64,000 bases of DNA from Methylocapsa aurea (GCF_000746085.1 NZ_JQKO01000001.1:596575-660574); one strand, 5' to 3'. Shown: positions 1 through 9,119, numbered from the stretch's first letter. Numbers and translations are program-made. The notes: generated by a model from the letters alone, not told the origin.

Positions 1-720
1 GGCGCGCAAGAATTCTGGCGCCGCTGGAAGCCGGCTTGGCGGGTCAAATGGCGAGGGGGCGCTTTTCGCGTCAACTTCGATCTGCACCGGGCCGGCGGCT
101 TGTGGCTATGGGCGGCGCTGCTGGTCTTCGCCTGGTCCAGCGTCTACATGAATCTCTGGGATACCGTCTATACCTGGACGACCCGCGCCGCATTCGACTA
201 TCGCGCGCCCTGGACCGAGCTCAGCGATCTGCCGAAGCCCTTGGAGGCGCCGCGCCTTGGATGGCGCGAGGCCCAGGCCACAGGCGAACGATTAATGGCG
301 GAGCAGGCGGCCAAACACGGATTTACCGTGGAGCGGCCAATCGCCCTCGCCTTCGACTCAGGCAAAGGCCTCTACACCTATACGGTGCGGAGCAGCAGCG
401 ACATTCAGGACCAGCGCGGCCGCACCGACCTCTATTTCGACGCCGATGCCGGCGCGATGCGCCTGCTTCTGCTGCCGACCGGCCAATATGCCGGCAACAC
501 AATCACCTCTTGGCTATACGCCCTTCACATGGCCAATGTGTTCGGCCTGCCCTGGCGGATCTTCGTCTGCGGGCTTGGACTGGCGATCGTCATGCTGTCG
601 GTCACCGGGGTCTATATCTGGTGGAAGAAGCGCCGAGCGAGACTCCGAAAACTTGACCCACATGGCGCGAAGGCGCATTCGGCGAAGGCCCATTGCGCAA
701 AGGTCTATGCTGGGAAATGA
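1..720 (+). CDS. PepSY-associated membrane protein, C-terminal part
   Basis: The reading frame is open from the first base, so the gene starts upstream of the window and only its last 239 codons are seen. It has a hydrophobic helix (WLWAALLVFAWSSVYMNLW) preceded by the F-D-L-H-R-A-G-G-L-W signature typical of PepSY-associated transmembrane proteins, a soluble stretch of about 120 residues, and a second helix (FVCGLGLAIVMLSVTGVYIW) followed by a basic tail. Family members are inner-membrane proteins often linked to iron-siderophore uptake or flavin-dependent reduction. The tail holds AKAH/AKVY-type repeats. A flavodoxin-fold reductase gene follows 12 bases later, suggesting one operon. The substrate cannot be told. 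Confidence 0.8.
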   Translation, partial: GAQEFWRRWKPAWRVKWRGGAFRVNFDLHRAGGLWLWAALLVFAWSSVYMNLWDTVYTWTTRAAFDYRAPWTELSDLPKPLEAPRLGWREAQATGERLMAEQAAKHGFTVERPIALAFDSGKGLYTYTVRSSSDIQDQRGRTDLYFDADAGAMRLLLLPTGQYAGNTITSWLYALHMANVFGLPWRIFVCGLGLAIVMLSVTGVYIWWKKRRARLRKLDPHGAKAHSAKAHCAKVYAGK

Positions 721-732
721 GGGACTCGACAA

Positions 733-1320
733 ATGCGCGTGCTGCTGGTCGTCGCCCATCCTCTCGAAAACGGCTTCGCCAAAACCGCGGCGGCGCGAAT
801 CCGAGCGACCCTCGAGCGGCGCGGCATGGACGTCGATCTGATCGATCTTTACGCTGATCATTTCGACCCGCGCCTCACCGCCGCCGAGCGCGCAGGCTAT
901 TTTACCTCTCCCTATGACTGCGGCGCGGTCGCCGACTATGTCGCCCGACTCAGACGGGCCGACAAGCTCATATTCATCTTTCCGCAATGGTGGTTCGATA
1001 TGCCGGCGATCCTGAAAGGTTTCTTCGATCGCGTGTTCGTCCCCGGCGTCGCCTTCGACTTCGCGCCGGGCGGCGCCCTGATCGCCCGGTTGACGCACAT
1101 CAACGCGCTGTGGGCGGTAAGTTCGACCGGCGCGCCCTGGTGGATCGTTCGGCTTTACATGAACGACCCGGTCCGCCGTCTGCTCACGCGAGGCGTGAAG
1201 GCATGCGTCAATCGCAAGGCCAGCTTCAGGATGCTGACCTTGCACGGCATGGATTGCATGACCGAGGCGCGCGCCGGAGCCTTCCTCGACCGCCTGGAAA
1301 AAGCCTTCCAACGGTTCTGA
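733..1320 (+). CDS. NAD(P)H-dependent oxidoreductase, flavodoxin-like fold (NQO1/KefF type)
   Basis: 195 residues. The N-terminal strand and loop MRVLLVVAHPLENGFAKT match the flavin phosphate-binding start of the Flavodoxin_2 family (quinone reductases, KefF/MdaB-like enzymes). The central FPQWWFDMPAILKGFFDRVF is the conserved segment that packs on the FMN/FAD ring. The later part is shorter than in NQO1. Such cytoplasmic enzymes reduce quinones or other electrophiles with two electrons from NAD(P)H. A GAGGGA ribosome-binding site precedes the ATG, and the gene sits 12 bases after the PepSY-like gene, so co-transcription is likely. The physiological acceptor is unknown. Confidence 0.85.
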   Translation: MRVLLVVAHPLENGFAKTAAARIRATLERRGMDVDLIDLYADHFDPRLTAAERAGYFTSPYDCGAVADYVARLRRADKLIFIFPQWWFDMPAILKGFFDRVFVPGVAFDFAPGGALIARLTHINALWAVSSTGAPWWIVRLYMNDPVRRLLTRGVKACVNRKASFRMLTLHGMDCMTEARAGAFLDRLEKAFQRF

Positions 1321-1629
1321 CTTAGAGCATTTTTGAGCGAAGCGGATGCCGGCTCGCGTTAAGAAAATGCGACAAAACAAAGACCTAGAGCTGCTTTTCC
1401 GCCGAAACTGAAAGCGCTCTAGGCTCAATGCGCTATCGGACGCGGGTGCGGCGGTCCATAGCCGCCAAGCCTTCTCGCATGGGCGCGACGAGAAGAGAGC
1501 GCATGCTCGCGCAGACCAAGCCCGCTCTCGCCAATCGAAAGCAAACGCTTTATTCTTACCGAATAATTTACCTATCGGCGCCGTATTTGCACCGTTACCG
1601 TTCTGGTTTCCTGGGAGGAGGAGCTTGCT
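1321..1629. other. Intergenic region with a palindromic repeat, no gene
   Basis: I see no credible coding region in this stretch. It holds one copy of the GAGC-type dispersed repeat (1385-1422), and a purine-rich ribosome-binding site (GGAGGAGGAG, about 1614-1623) just ahead of the next ATG. The promoter of the following gene is probably in the AT-richer part around 1540-1600, but no clear consensus boxes can be assigned. Confidence 0.5.
1385..1422. repeat. GAGC-type dispersed palindromic repeat, copy 1
   Basis: CTAGAGC at 1385-1391 is mirrored by GCTCTAG at 1416-1422. Related copies with GAGC(A/G)T...GCTC ends occur elsewhere in the window (about 2236-2272, 13570-13620, 53141-53220, 60072-60111). 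All lie in intergenic DNA. They resemble the short palindromic intergenic repeats common in Hyphomicrobiales genomes. Confidence 0.6.
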
Positions 1630-2223
1630 ATGGATGAATTAATCGCCAAATTTTCCAAGACAATCGAGAGGTTTTTCAAGACTATTGAAACCCTTAATGG
1701 CGCGCTGGCGCTCGGCGCCGGTTTCGCCGTCGTGCTGCTGGTGCTCTATCATCATGGGGACCTGGGAGAAGGGTATTGGGGGCCGTTCTTTACCTTCCTG
1801 CATGTCGTGTCCGGCATCACCTGGATCGGACTACTCTATTATTTCAATCTCGTGCAGATTCCGACCATGCCCAAAATTCCGGCCGAACTGAAGCCCGGCA
1901 TCGGCAAATATATCGCCCCGGAAGCGCTCTTCTGGTTCCGCTGGTCGGCGGCCGCAACGGTGGCCACGGGACTGATCGTCTTTATCAGCGGCACGGCGGT
2001 CATTAATCTGACGATCTTAACCGGCGCGCTGCTTGGCCTGATCATGGCCTATAATGTTTGGTTCATCATCTGGCCAAATCAGCAGAAGGCGCTCGGCTTG
2101 ATTCTTGTCGATGACGAGGCCAAGGCCAAGGCGGCGCGCACCGCGATGCTGACCTCGCGGACCAACTTCGTCCTATCGGTGCCGATGCTCTATTGCATGG
2201 TCACCGCGCGGCTCGTGGGATAG
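1630..2223 (+). CDS. PuuD-like (urate hydroxylase N-terminal domain) membrane protein
   Basis: 197 residues with about five hydrophobic helices. FFTFLHVVSGITWIGLLYYFNLVQIP, with a conserved His and Trp in the first helices, is the signature of the membrane domain of PuuD, a membrane-bound urate hydroxylase. Full PuuD proteins carry this domain followed by a cytochrome c domain; here the protein ends after the membrane part, and no CxxCH haem site is present. The start is well supported by a GGAGGAGG ribosome-binding site about 8 bases upstream. No urate or purine genes are adjacent, so whether it oxidises urate or is a separate redox or transport protein is open. Confidence 0.75.
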   Translation: MDELIAKFSKTIERFFKTIETLNGALALGAGFAVVLLVLYHHGDLGEGYWGPFFTFLHVVSGITWIGLLYYFNLVQIPTMPKIPAELKPGIGKYIAPEALFWFRWSAAATVATGLIVFISGTAVINLTILTGALLGLIMAYNVWFIIWPNQQKALGLILVDDEAKAKAARTAMLTSRTNFVLSVPMLYCMVTARLVG

Positions 2224-2235
2224 AGCCGCGCTCGG

Positions 2236-2272
2236 AGCGTGATCGCTTCAGATTGAACCGATCATGCTCTCC
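2236..2272. repeat. GAGC-type dispersed palindromic repeat, copy 2
   Basis: GGAGCGTGATCG at the left is mirrored by CGATCATGCTC at the right, with a short AT-richer centre. It lies just after the stop codon of the PuuD-like gene and belongs to the same family as the copies at 1385, 53141 and 60072. It might act as a transcript 3' end, but no T-run follows. Confidence 0.55.
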
Positions 2273-2533
2273 CCGGCCGGCGCCGTTCGCGGCGCATGGC
2301 ATTTTTAGGCCCCGCGCGTTTCGCGGACCCTGCTCTGCTTTCGCTCGCATAACTGCGGCGAAAAAGCTGGCCGCGCGAGACTGCGCGGCCATAAAGGCCT
2401 CAAGAAAGACTTGGCGAAAAAGACTCGACGAAAAGGCTCGGAAGACATCTTATCGCCGCCGCATTATGCGCTATAGAGTCCCTCAGCGGTTTCCTTTCAG
2501 CAGCGGCGCGACAGACGCCGGACAGTCGGGTTC

Positions 2534-4156
2534 ATGGTCCAACGCAGGGAGGTCTTGAAACTCGCCCTTGGCGGCATCGCCCTGGGTCGCGGCGTTGGTT
2601 TGCCGGACGCAAGCGCTGGCCCTTCTTCGGCGCAAAGCGCTTCGCCTGGGCTTCCGACGCCAAACATCCCCGCTCCGACCGCGCCTGCGCCAACTGCGCC
2701 CGAACAAGGTTTTCCCTTGAGCGAGCCGGCTCGATTCGATCCAGGCATGGTCGCCGACGCGGCCCGAGCCCTGTCGAAGCAGCCCTTCAAACCCGTCGCG
2801 GCCGATATTCCTGAGGCGTTCAGAAACCTTACCTACGAGCAATATGTCGGCATCAGCCATCGTCCCGGCGCAGCAATCTGGGCGTCCGAAAATGTCGGCT
2901 TCGCGCTCGAACCGCTGCATCGCGGATTCATCTTTTCGGTGCCGATGCAAATCAATCTGGTGGCGGAGGGGCAAACGCGCCGGCTCCTTTATGAATCGGC
3001 GCTTTTCGACTTCGGCAAGCTTTCGCCGCCGCCAAATATCGGCGACATCGGATTTTCTGGCTTTCGCGTGCTGTCGCCGCAAGAAAACGGCGTCTTTTAT
3101 GAACTCGCCGCATTTCAGGGCGCGAGTTTTTTTCGCGCCGTGGCGCGCGGGCAAAATCTCGGTCCCATGGCGCGCGCGCTTTCGCTCAAGACGGCCGATC
3201 CGCGCGGCGAAGAATTTCCCGCCTTTCGCGCCGTCTGGATCGAGCGCCCGACACTCGCCGCCAACACGCTCGTCGTCCACGCTCTCATCGATTCGGAAAG
3301 CGTGACCGGCGCCTATCGCTTCACGCTACGGCCGGGCGAGGCGACGATCATCGACGCCGAATGCACCTTGTTCGCCAGGGTCGCGGTCGATAGTTTCGGG
3401 CTCGCCACGATGAGCGCGACTCATCTCTCCGGCGCGATAGACGACAAGCGCCGCTCCGGCGACCTGCGTCCAAGCGTCAGCGAAGTTGCCGGCCTGCAGA
3501 TGCTGACCGGCAAAGGCGAGTGGCTTTGGCGCCCGGTCTCAAACCGGGACACATTGCAGATCTCGACCTTCGTCGATGAAAACCCGCGCGGTTTCGGCTT
3601 TCTTCAGCGCGACCGCAATTTCGATCATTATCAGGATGACGACCAGCACTGGGAGTCGCGCCCCTCGCTCTGGATCGAACCGATCGGCGATTGGTCATTT
3701 GGCGGCGTTCAGCTCGTCGAAATTCCCTCCGAATCGGAAGTCAACGACAATATCATCGCCTATTGGCAACCGCGCCAGCCGCTCGCCGCTGGAAGCGAGA
3801 CCGGCTTCGCCTATCGGCAGTTCTGGTGCTGGAGCCCGCCGGAGCGCCCTTCCCTGGCGATCGCCGCGCAGTCGCGCTCGGGGCGCGGCTCGTCACCAAA
3901 ACGCCGCCGTTTCATCGTCGAATTTACCGGAGATATTCTCAGCCTGCCGCAAAATGCCGGAGACATGAAGCCGAACTTAAGCGCAACGCCAGGATCGATC
4001 ACCCTCATTCGAACGTTTCTGTCCGCCGACAAGACCTCCTACCGGGTCTTGTTCGAACTCGATTTTGGCGGCGACTCCTCCTCCGAATTGCGCCTCGTGA
4101 TCGAGGCCGCGGGCAAGCCGATCAGCGAGACCTGGATTTATCGATGGACGCCCTGA
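2534..4156 (+). CDS. opgG: Periplasmic glucan biosynthesis protein OpgG/OpgD (MdoG family)
   Basis: 540 residues. The N-terminus has a twin-arginine signal (QRREVLKLAL followed by a hydrophobic stretch), pointing to Tat export as in OpgD-type members. The mature part begins near LPDASAGPSS and has the MdoG two-domain beta-sandwich pattern, with conserved segments such as FDFGKLSPP and DENPRGFGFLQRDRNFDHY. OpgG acts in the periplasm on the backbone of osmoregulated glucans made by OpgH. Its last 13 bases overlap the start of opgH, which indicates translational coupling. OpgG and OpgD cannot be separated on sequence alone. Confidence 0.92.
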   Translation: MVQRREVLKLALGGIALGRGVGLPDASAGPSSAQSASPGLPTPNIPAPTAPAPTAPEQGFPLSEPARFDPGMVADAARALSKQPFKPVAADIPEAFRNLTYEQYVGISHRPGAAIWASENVGFALEPLHRGFIFSVPMQINLVAEGQTRRLLYESALFDFGKLSPPPNIGDIGFSGFRVLSPQENGVFYELAAFQGASFFRAVARGQNLGPMARALSLKTADPRGEEFPAFRAVWIERPTLAANTLVVHALIDSESVTGAYRFTLRPGEATIIDAECTLFARVAVDSFGLATMSATHLSGAIDDKRRSGDLRPSVSEVAGLQMLTGKGEWLWRPVSNRDTLQISTFVDENPRGFGFLQRDRNFDHYQDDDQHWESRPSLWIEPIGDWSFGGVQLVEIPSESEVNDNIIAYWQPRQPLAAGSETGFAYRQFWCWSPPERPSLAIAAQSRSGRGSSPKRRRFIVEFTGDILSLPQNAGDMKPNLSATPGSITLIRTFLSADKTSYRVLFELDFGGDSSSELRLVIEAAGKPISETWIYRWTP

Positions 4157-6399
4157 CCCATTCACAGCCGCGGGAAATGGCCGACGCCCCGTTGCATGGG
4201 CGCAACGCCGAGCTCAAGAGCGCGGATTTCAGCGCTTGCGAACCTTCCGCCTGCATGCCGCCCGAGGCGCCGCTCGCGATGCCGACGCAGAGCCTCATGC
4301 GCTTCTCCCGCGGCGACCGGCGCCAAAGCCTTCCCCGCCGGCCGGATCTGGGCGCCTGGCTGGCGCGCCTCGTCGTGTTCGGCGGCGGGCTCGCCCTCAC
4401 CGCCTATGGCGCGCGCGAAATGTATGAAGTCGTCGCGGTCGGCGGCGTCACGCCGCTCGAATGGGCGCTGCTGATCCTTTTCGTCATCAATTTCTCCTGG
4501 ATCGCGCTCGCCTTCACGAGCGCGATCGCCGGTCTCATCTGGCTCTTGTTCCTCGCCCCGAAGCCGCCCGCGCCGCCGGCTTCGCTGCGCGAGCGCACGG
4601 CCATCGTCATGCCAATTTACAACGAAGCGCCCGCCCGCATATTCGGCGCGCTCCAGGCAATGTATGAAGATGTCGAGGCGACCGGGTTGAACCCGTCGTT
4701 CGACTGGTTTTTTCTGTCGGACACGACCGACCCCGAAGTTTTCGTCGCCGAAGAACAGGCATTCATCGCCCTTAGGCAAAGGCTCGGGGGCGGGAACCGC
4801 GTCTTTTACCGGCACCGGCCGAAGAACACCAACCGCAAGGCCGGCAATATCGAGGATTTCGTCACCCGTTGGGGCGGCCATTACGCGCATATGGTGGTGC
4901 TCGACGCCGACAGCCTCATGACCGCCCATGCGATCGTCACCCTGGCGGCGGCGATGGAGGCCGACCCGGACGCCGGCATCATTCAGACCCTGCCGCTCAT
5001 CATCAACCGCAACACGCTTTTCGCCAGGGTCCAGCAGTTCGCGGCCCGCATCTATGGGCCGGTGATCGCCGCCGGCGTTTCGGTCTGGATGGGGCGCGAG
5101 GGCAATTACTGGGGCCATAACGCGATCCTTCGAACCAAAGCCTTCGCGGCGCATTGCGGCCTGCCGGTGTTGCGCGGTCGGCCGCCTTTGGGAGGCCATA
5201 TTCTCAGCCATGATTTCGTCGAGGCGGCGTTGATCCTTCGCGCCGGCTACGCCGTCTATATGCTGCCGACCCTCGGCGGCAGTTTCGAGGAGAGTCCGCC
5301 CTCGCTCATCGACCTTTCCGCGCGCGACCGGCGCTGGTGCCAGGGCAACCTGCAGCATATGCGAATCCTGCCGGCGAAAGGTCTGCATCTGGCGTCGCGG
5401 CAACATTTCGTGACCGGCATCATGGCCTATGTGGCCTCGCCTCTCTGGATGCTGCAACTCATCGTCGGCATCGCGCTGGTCCTGCAGGCGAGCTACATCC
5501 GACCGGAATATTTCACGAGCGAATTCACCTTGTTTCCGGCCTGGCCTCGGTTCGATGCGGCGAGATCGCTCTCGCTTTTCGGCCTCACCATGACCATCTT
5601 GCTGCTGCCCAAGATCTTCGGCCTGGCGCTCGCTCTGGTGCAAGGCCAAACCCGGCGCGGCGGCGGCGGCGCGTTCCGGCTCGTCGTCTCGACTTTTTTC
5701 GAGATCATCATGTCGGCATTGCTGGCCCCGACAATGATGCTGATCCAGTCCGGTCATGTCATGCATTTTATTTTCGGATTCGACACCGGCTGGGACCCGC
5801 AGCGGCGCGATGATGGGTCGATCCCTTTTAGCGCCATCATCCGGCGCCACCGCTCGCATGTCGCCATGGGAATTGTGATGCTCGTCGCCGGGCTTTCGAT
5901 TTCGCCCTCGCTGGTTGCCTGGATGTCGCCAACCATCCTTGGCCTGCTTCTAGCGATCTTCCTGTCATGGGCGACAGGACTTCTCTCGGTGGGGCTAGCC
6001 CTGCGCCGCATCGGCCTCCTGGTGACCCCGGAGGAGCAGGCGAAGCCTCCCGTCGTCGCGCGCGCCAATCTCTTGGCGCAGGAACTCGCCGACAAGGAAG
6101 CCGAAAGCGCGCAGGGGCTCCGCGCCATCCATGCCGACCCTCAATTTTGGGCGTTGCACATGGCTTGGCTGCCGCCGGGACCAGCCCGTAGAAACGGCAA
6201 TATTTCGGCCGAATGGGCGCTTGCCGAAGCCAAGCTGGGCGAAGCCTGGACCCTCGATGAAGCGCTATCCTGGCTGCAGCCCAAAGAGCGGATGGCGATC
6301 CTCCAGGATCGCGCGCTTATCAAGCGCCTCTCGCTCCTGCCGCGCGATGAGCCGCAACCGCCGCCCCTGGCCGAGGCAGTTCCGGCGGCAAGATCCTGA
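4144..6399 (+). CDS. opgH: Glucan glucosyltransferase OpgH (MdoH)
   Basis: 751 residues when started at the ATG at 4144, inside the end of opgG; an upstream extension of the frame is only a shadow of opgG. It has two N-terminal membrane helices, then a family 2 glycosyltransferase domain with AIVMPIYNEAPARIFGA, a DADSLM metal-binding motif, and the acceptor motif DRRWCQGN (QxxRW type), and further membrane helices in the C-terminal third. OpgH polymerises glucose from UDP-glucose at the inner membrane and passes the glucan to the periplasm. The gene order opgG-opgH is the standard one. It is about 100 residues shorter than the Escherichia coli protein. Confidence 0.95.
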   Translation: MDALTHSQPREMADAPLHGRNAELKSADFSACEPSACMPPEAPLAMPTQSLMRFSRGDRRQSLPRRPDLGAWLARLVVFGGGLALTAYGAREMYEVVAVGGVTPLEWALLILFVINFSWIALAFTSAIAGLIWLLFLAPKPPAPPASLRERTAIVMPIYNEAPARIFGALQAMYEDVEATGLNPSFDWFFLSDTTDPEVFVAEEQAFIALRQRLGGGNRVFYRHRPKNTNRKAGNIEDFVTRWGGHYAHMVVLDADSLMTAHAIVTLAAAMEADPDAGIIQTLPLIINRNTLFARVQQFAARIYGPVIAAGVSVWMGREGNYWGHNAILRTKAFAAHCGLPVLRGRPPLGGHILSHDFVEAALILRAGYAVYMLPTLGGSFEESPPSLIDLSARDRRWCQGNLQHMRILPAKGLHLASRQHFVTGIMAYVASPLWMLQLIVGIALVLQASYIRPEYFTSEFTLFPAWPRFDAARSLSLFGLTMTILLLPKIFGLALALVQGQTRRGGGGAFRLVVSTFFEIIMSALLAPTMMLIQSGHVMHFIFGFDTGWDPQRRDDGSIPFSAIIRRHRSHVAMGIVMLVAGLSISPSLVAWMSPTILGLLLAIFLSWATGLLSVGLALRRIGLLVTPEEQAKPPVVARANLLAQELADKEAESAQGLRAIHADPQFWALHMAWLPPGPARRNGNISAEWALAEAKLGEAWTLDEALSWLQPKERMAILQDRALIKRLSLLPRDEPQPPPLAEAVPAARS

Positions 6400-6491
6400 G
6401 CCCAGCCTCCGCCGCGTGGAGCGCAGCCGGCAATCGAACAAACGGGTCCGCGATCGCCGATCGCGCGCTATTTTGAAGGAGGGGCCATTCC

Positions 6492-7256
6492 ATGTCCGCT
6501 GAAGCACCCGATACGGCAAGTCTCGATGCATTCAAGCAATTCATCTATCGTTCCTATGTTCAAACCAATCCGGTCTTTGCGAAAAAGGCGCCCAGGGGAG
6601 GCGCCGGACGCTGGCTGCAGATCGAGACTTTTCTTCGCAAGTCATTGCCTGCCGACAAAAAGTCTTCCCTCCTCGACTTCGGCTGCGGCGACGGACTGCT
6701 TCTTTCCGTGGCGCAGGAGCTCGGTTACAGCAATCTCGCCGGCGTCGATTTTTCCAGCGAGTTGCTGGAAAGAGCCTCCCTCCGCACATCGGCCAAGCTG
6801 CATTGCGCCAATGGCTTGGACTTCTTAAAGTCCTGCGCCGACAATGCTTTCGACGCGATCACGGCCTTCGATGTCCTGGCGAAATTGACCCGCCCGGAAT
6901 TGCTGGAGATTTGCCGCGAGATCCACCGCACGCTGAAGCCCGGCGGCCGTCTGCTGATCTTTGTTCCCAACGGCGATTCGCCCTATTGCGGCGTCATCGT
7001 CTGGGGCGATCTCACCCATGAGAGGCCTCATACCAGGTCATCCCTCGAACAGATTCTTATTCCGCTCGGTTTTCAGGACATTCGAGCGATGGAGGCAGCG
7101 CCGGTCCCGCATGGCCTGAAGAGCGCCATTCGCGCGATTCTCTGGTATTGTTTCCGGGCCGTCTCGGTGCTTCGGCTGGCTGCTGAGACCGGTTATTTCC
7201 ACGATCGCCTTTTGACCATGAATATATTTGTGACAGCTCGTAAGGCGTCAAAGTGA
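6492..7256 (+). CDS. Class I SAM-dependent methyltransferase
   Basis: 254 residues. The SAM-binding motif I is LLDFGCGDGLLLSVAQELG, followed by GVDFSSELLERA (motif with the acidic residue that holds the ribose), AITAFDVLAKLTRPELLEI, and LKPGGRLLIFVPN, the usual class I order (Methyltransf_11/25 type). GAAGGAGG lies just upstream of the ATG. The acceptor is unknown; a glycosyltransferase and an FkbM-type methyltransferase nearby make a glycan or polysaccharide role possible. A decayed second copy of this gene lies at about 9120-9396. Confidence 0.88.
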   Translation: MSAEAPDTASLDAFKQFIYRSYVQTNPVFAKKAPRGGAGRWLQIETFLRKSLPADKKSSLLDFGCGDGLLLSVAQELGYSNLAGVDFSSELLERASLRTSAKLHCANGLDFLKSCADNAFDAITAFDVLAKLTRPELLEICREIHRTLKPGGRLLIFVPNGDSPYCGVIVWGDLTHERPHTRSSLEQILIPLGFQDIRAMEAAPVPHGLKSAIRAILWYCFRAVSVLRLAAETGYFHDRLLTMNIFVTARKASK

Positions 7257-7323
7257 CCATGCAAGTGACTGTGATCGAAGCCTATCTATTCAAATTGTTC
7301 GAGCCGGGCGAGGAGGCTTCTCT

Positions 7324-8238
7324 CTACGGAAGCATACTCATCACGACCGAACACCAATCTTCCACCATGAGCGTTATCGCGCCGAGAAAACTCGAAGCGC
7401 CTATCGTCGAAATCTGACGCTGCCACTCTTCCCCGTAACGGCGGGTCAGGCCTTGGTAGCTGAAACCCGCCTTCGCGAATCTTCTTGCGGACTTTGCGCG
7501 GGTTTTCATCTGCTCTGGGGAGAGCGACGCATCAATTTCCGCGTAGTAGTCCGCCTTATTGGCGCTTAGCTGTCCCACCCGCATACGGAAACCGCCGAGG
7601 ACTGCGTCAACGCTTACGAGATCGCTATGCTTGGCGAAGCGCCGCCAGAGATCGAAATCACCCGCGAGCCGGAAATTCGCATCAAGGCCGCCTGCCTTTT
7701 TCCACAATCCCGCTCGCCAAAATGTGCCTTCCTGCTGAATGAACCGCGCGGTGCGGCCATCGAAAATACCGGCGGCAATGGCTTGTCGCGGGAATGGAGT
7801 GACCGGCGTGGGATATGAAAACATCGCGCCATCCTCAGCGATGACCATCGGCCGTCCGGTCACCCAGTCACAATCTAAGTATTTGTCGAAGATGTCAGCG
7901 ACCGTAACGAAGGCGCCCGGTTCGAAACGATCGTCGGAATTGATCCACGCCATAATGTCTGAATCGCCACAGGCCGAAAAGCCGCGATTGACCGCATCGT
8001 AAACGCCCTGATCAGGCGCAGTAGCGAAAGAAAACTCAATTCTGTCGCACCCGATAGGAAAATCCGTCGCCAGGCGGGTCTTCCACGCCGTCAGCATCTC
8101 CAAAGTAGCATCCTTTGATCCACCATCTTGAACGTGATAGCGGATTGAAAAAGGACCTACTTGGCTCACCACGCTTAGAATGGCTTGATCAAGAAATCTC
8201 TCGCCGTTGAGCACCGGCGTCACAATGCTAAAACGCAT
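7324..8238 (-). CDS. Family 2 glycosyltransferase
   Basis: 304 residues. It starts MRFSIVTPVLNGERFLDQAI, the nucleotide-sugar-binding start of GT2 enzymes. HVQDGGSKDAT and AWINSDDRFEPGAF carry the conserved acidic residues, with SDD as the metal-binding motif. GDFDLWRRFAKHSD matches the conserved region before the acceptor base. No membrane helix is evident, so it probably works at the cytoplasmic face of the membrane in surface glycan synthesis. It converges with the methyltransferase at 6492 and is divergent from the FkbM-like gene. Donor and acceptor sugars cannot be told. Confidence 0.9.
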   Translation of the reverse strand: MRFSIVTPVLNGERFLDQAILSVVSQVGPFSIRYHVQDGGSKDATLEMLTAWKTRLATDFPIGCDRIEFSFATAPDQGVYDAVNRGFSACGDSDIMAWINSDDRFEPGAFVTVADIFDKYLDCDWVTGRPMVIAEDGAMFSYPTPVTPFPRQAIAAGIFDGRTARFIQQEGTFWRAGLWKKAGGLDANFRLAGDFDLWRRFAKHSDLVSVDAVLGGFRMRVGQLSANKADYYAEIDASLSPEQMKTRAKSARRFAKAGFSYQGLTRRYGEEWQRQISTIGASSFLGAITLMVEDWCSVVMSMLP

Positions 8239-8283
8239 AACTACTCCTCCCTGAAGGCAACCAAGCAGAAAGATCTGTTAGTT

Positions 8284-8787
8284 ATGAATACTATAGTTCA
8301 AGCTCTATCCTTGCTAAAACCTTATGATATTGATAAATCAAAGGTGCGAATAGGGCCAGATACTGACGGCGGCTATATCCTAGCTGATGACATTTCCACC
8401 GCGCAGTCCATTATTAGCTACGGGATTGGGGCAGAATTTCGATTTGACATAGAGTTTGCAAAAAAAGGGCATGACGTCTATATGTTTGATCATACAATTC
8501 AGGGAATACAGGCAGAAGATAGGAGACTGCACTTCTTTTCAGAAGGCGTTGCCGGAAAGACGGACATAGCGAAAAATTTGTTTAGCATAGAAGATCATTT
8601 AGACAGACATAAAATCAGCGGAGATCACTTAATCTTGAAAATGGACGTTGAGGGCGCCGAATTCGATGCGCTGAGGGCGGTGCCAGATAACATTTTGCGT
8701 CGTTTTGAGCAGATTGTTCTGGAGGTTCATGGGTTGAATCGTTTGGACGATCCTGTCTTTCGCGCAAATTTTTGTGACGTCTTTTAA
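8284..8787 (+). CDS. FkbM-type methyltransferase, N-terminal part up to an in-frame stop
   Basis: Starting at ATG 8284 there are 167 codons. VRIGPDTDGGYILADD is a typical SAM-site lead-in, SYGIGAEFRFDIEFA holds the glycine-rich loop, and LILKMDVEGAEFDAL is the hallmark FkbM segment. The frame stops at TAA (8785-8787) after RANFCDVF, but translation in the same frame after the stop gives KLNEVFTLFHVHANNWDG, the expected continuation. The gene therefore appears split by a single nonsense change (TAA for an expected AAA). The base composition is clearly AT-richer than the surroundings, suggesting recent transfer. An upstream ATG at 8185 would overlap the divergent glycosyltransferase gene and is less likely. 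Confidence 0.7.
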   Translation: MNTIVQALSLLKPYDIDKSKVRIGPDTDGGYILADDISTAQSIISYGIGAEFRFDIEFAKKGHDVYMFDHTIQGIQAEDRRLHFFSEGVAGKTDIAKNLFSIEDHLDRHKISGDHLILKMDVEGAEFDALRAVPDNILRRFEQIVLEVHGLNRLDDPVFRANFCDVF

Positions 8788-9119
8788 AAACTTAACGAAG
8801 TTTTCACGCTGTTTCATGTTCACGCAAACAATTGGGACGGCCCGAATGGCCTCGCTATCGTGTCAGGCATCCCTGTTTCGGGGTTGTTAGAGTTGTCTTA
8901 TATCAAATCGACAAGCGTTCATCGTCGGCCATCCCAAACCTTGTATCCGACACCGCTGGACTACCCGAATACCCAGAACAAAGACAAGCTGTTGTGGTTT
9001 TTTCCTTTCTTGCCGACTTTCCTTACGCTGGAAAATTTCGTCGCCTGTGAGGAGCGCGTCGAATTATTTCATCGTCTCAACATCAACTCCGATCAGGCGC
9101 CGCACCGGCTGGAGAATGT
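8788..9119 (+). pseudogene. Remainder of the interrupted FkbM-type methyltransferase
   Basis: In the same frame as the gene ending at 8787, this stretch reads on without a further stop: KLNEVFTLFHVHANNWDG, then GLAIVSGIPVSGLLELSYI, then RPSQTLYPTPLDYPN and ACEERVELFHRLNI. These read as a natural C-terminal half of the same protein, so the two parts were one gene of about 270 residues. The 3' border is uncertain, because at about 9100-9120 the homology passes into a relic of another methyltransferase. No start codon with a ribosome-binding site is evident, so separate translation is doubtful. Confidence 0.65.

Noticed and set aside
4162..5859. Long open frame on the minus strand across opgH (565 codons)
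   Set aside because: Shadow of opgH; amino-acid composition is Arg/His/Gly-rich with no motif.
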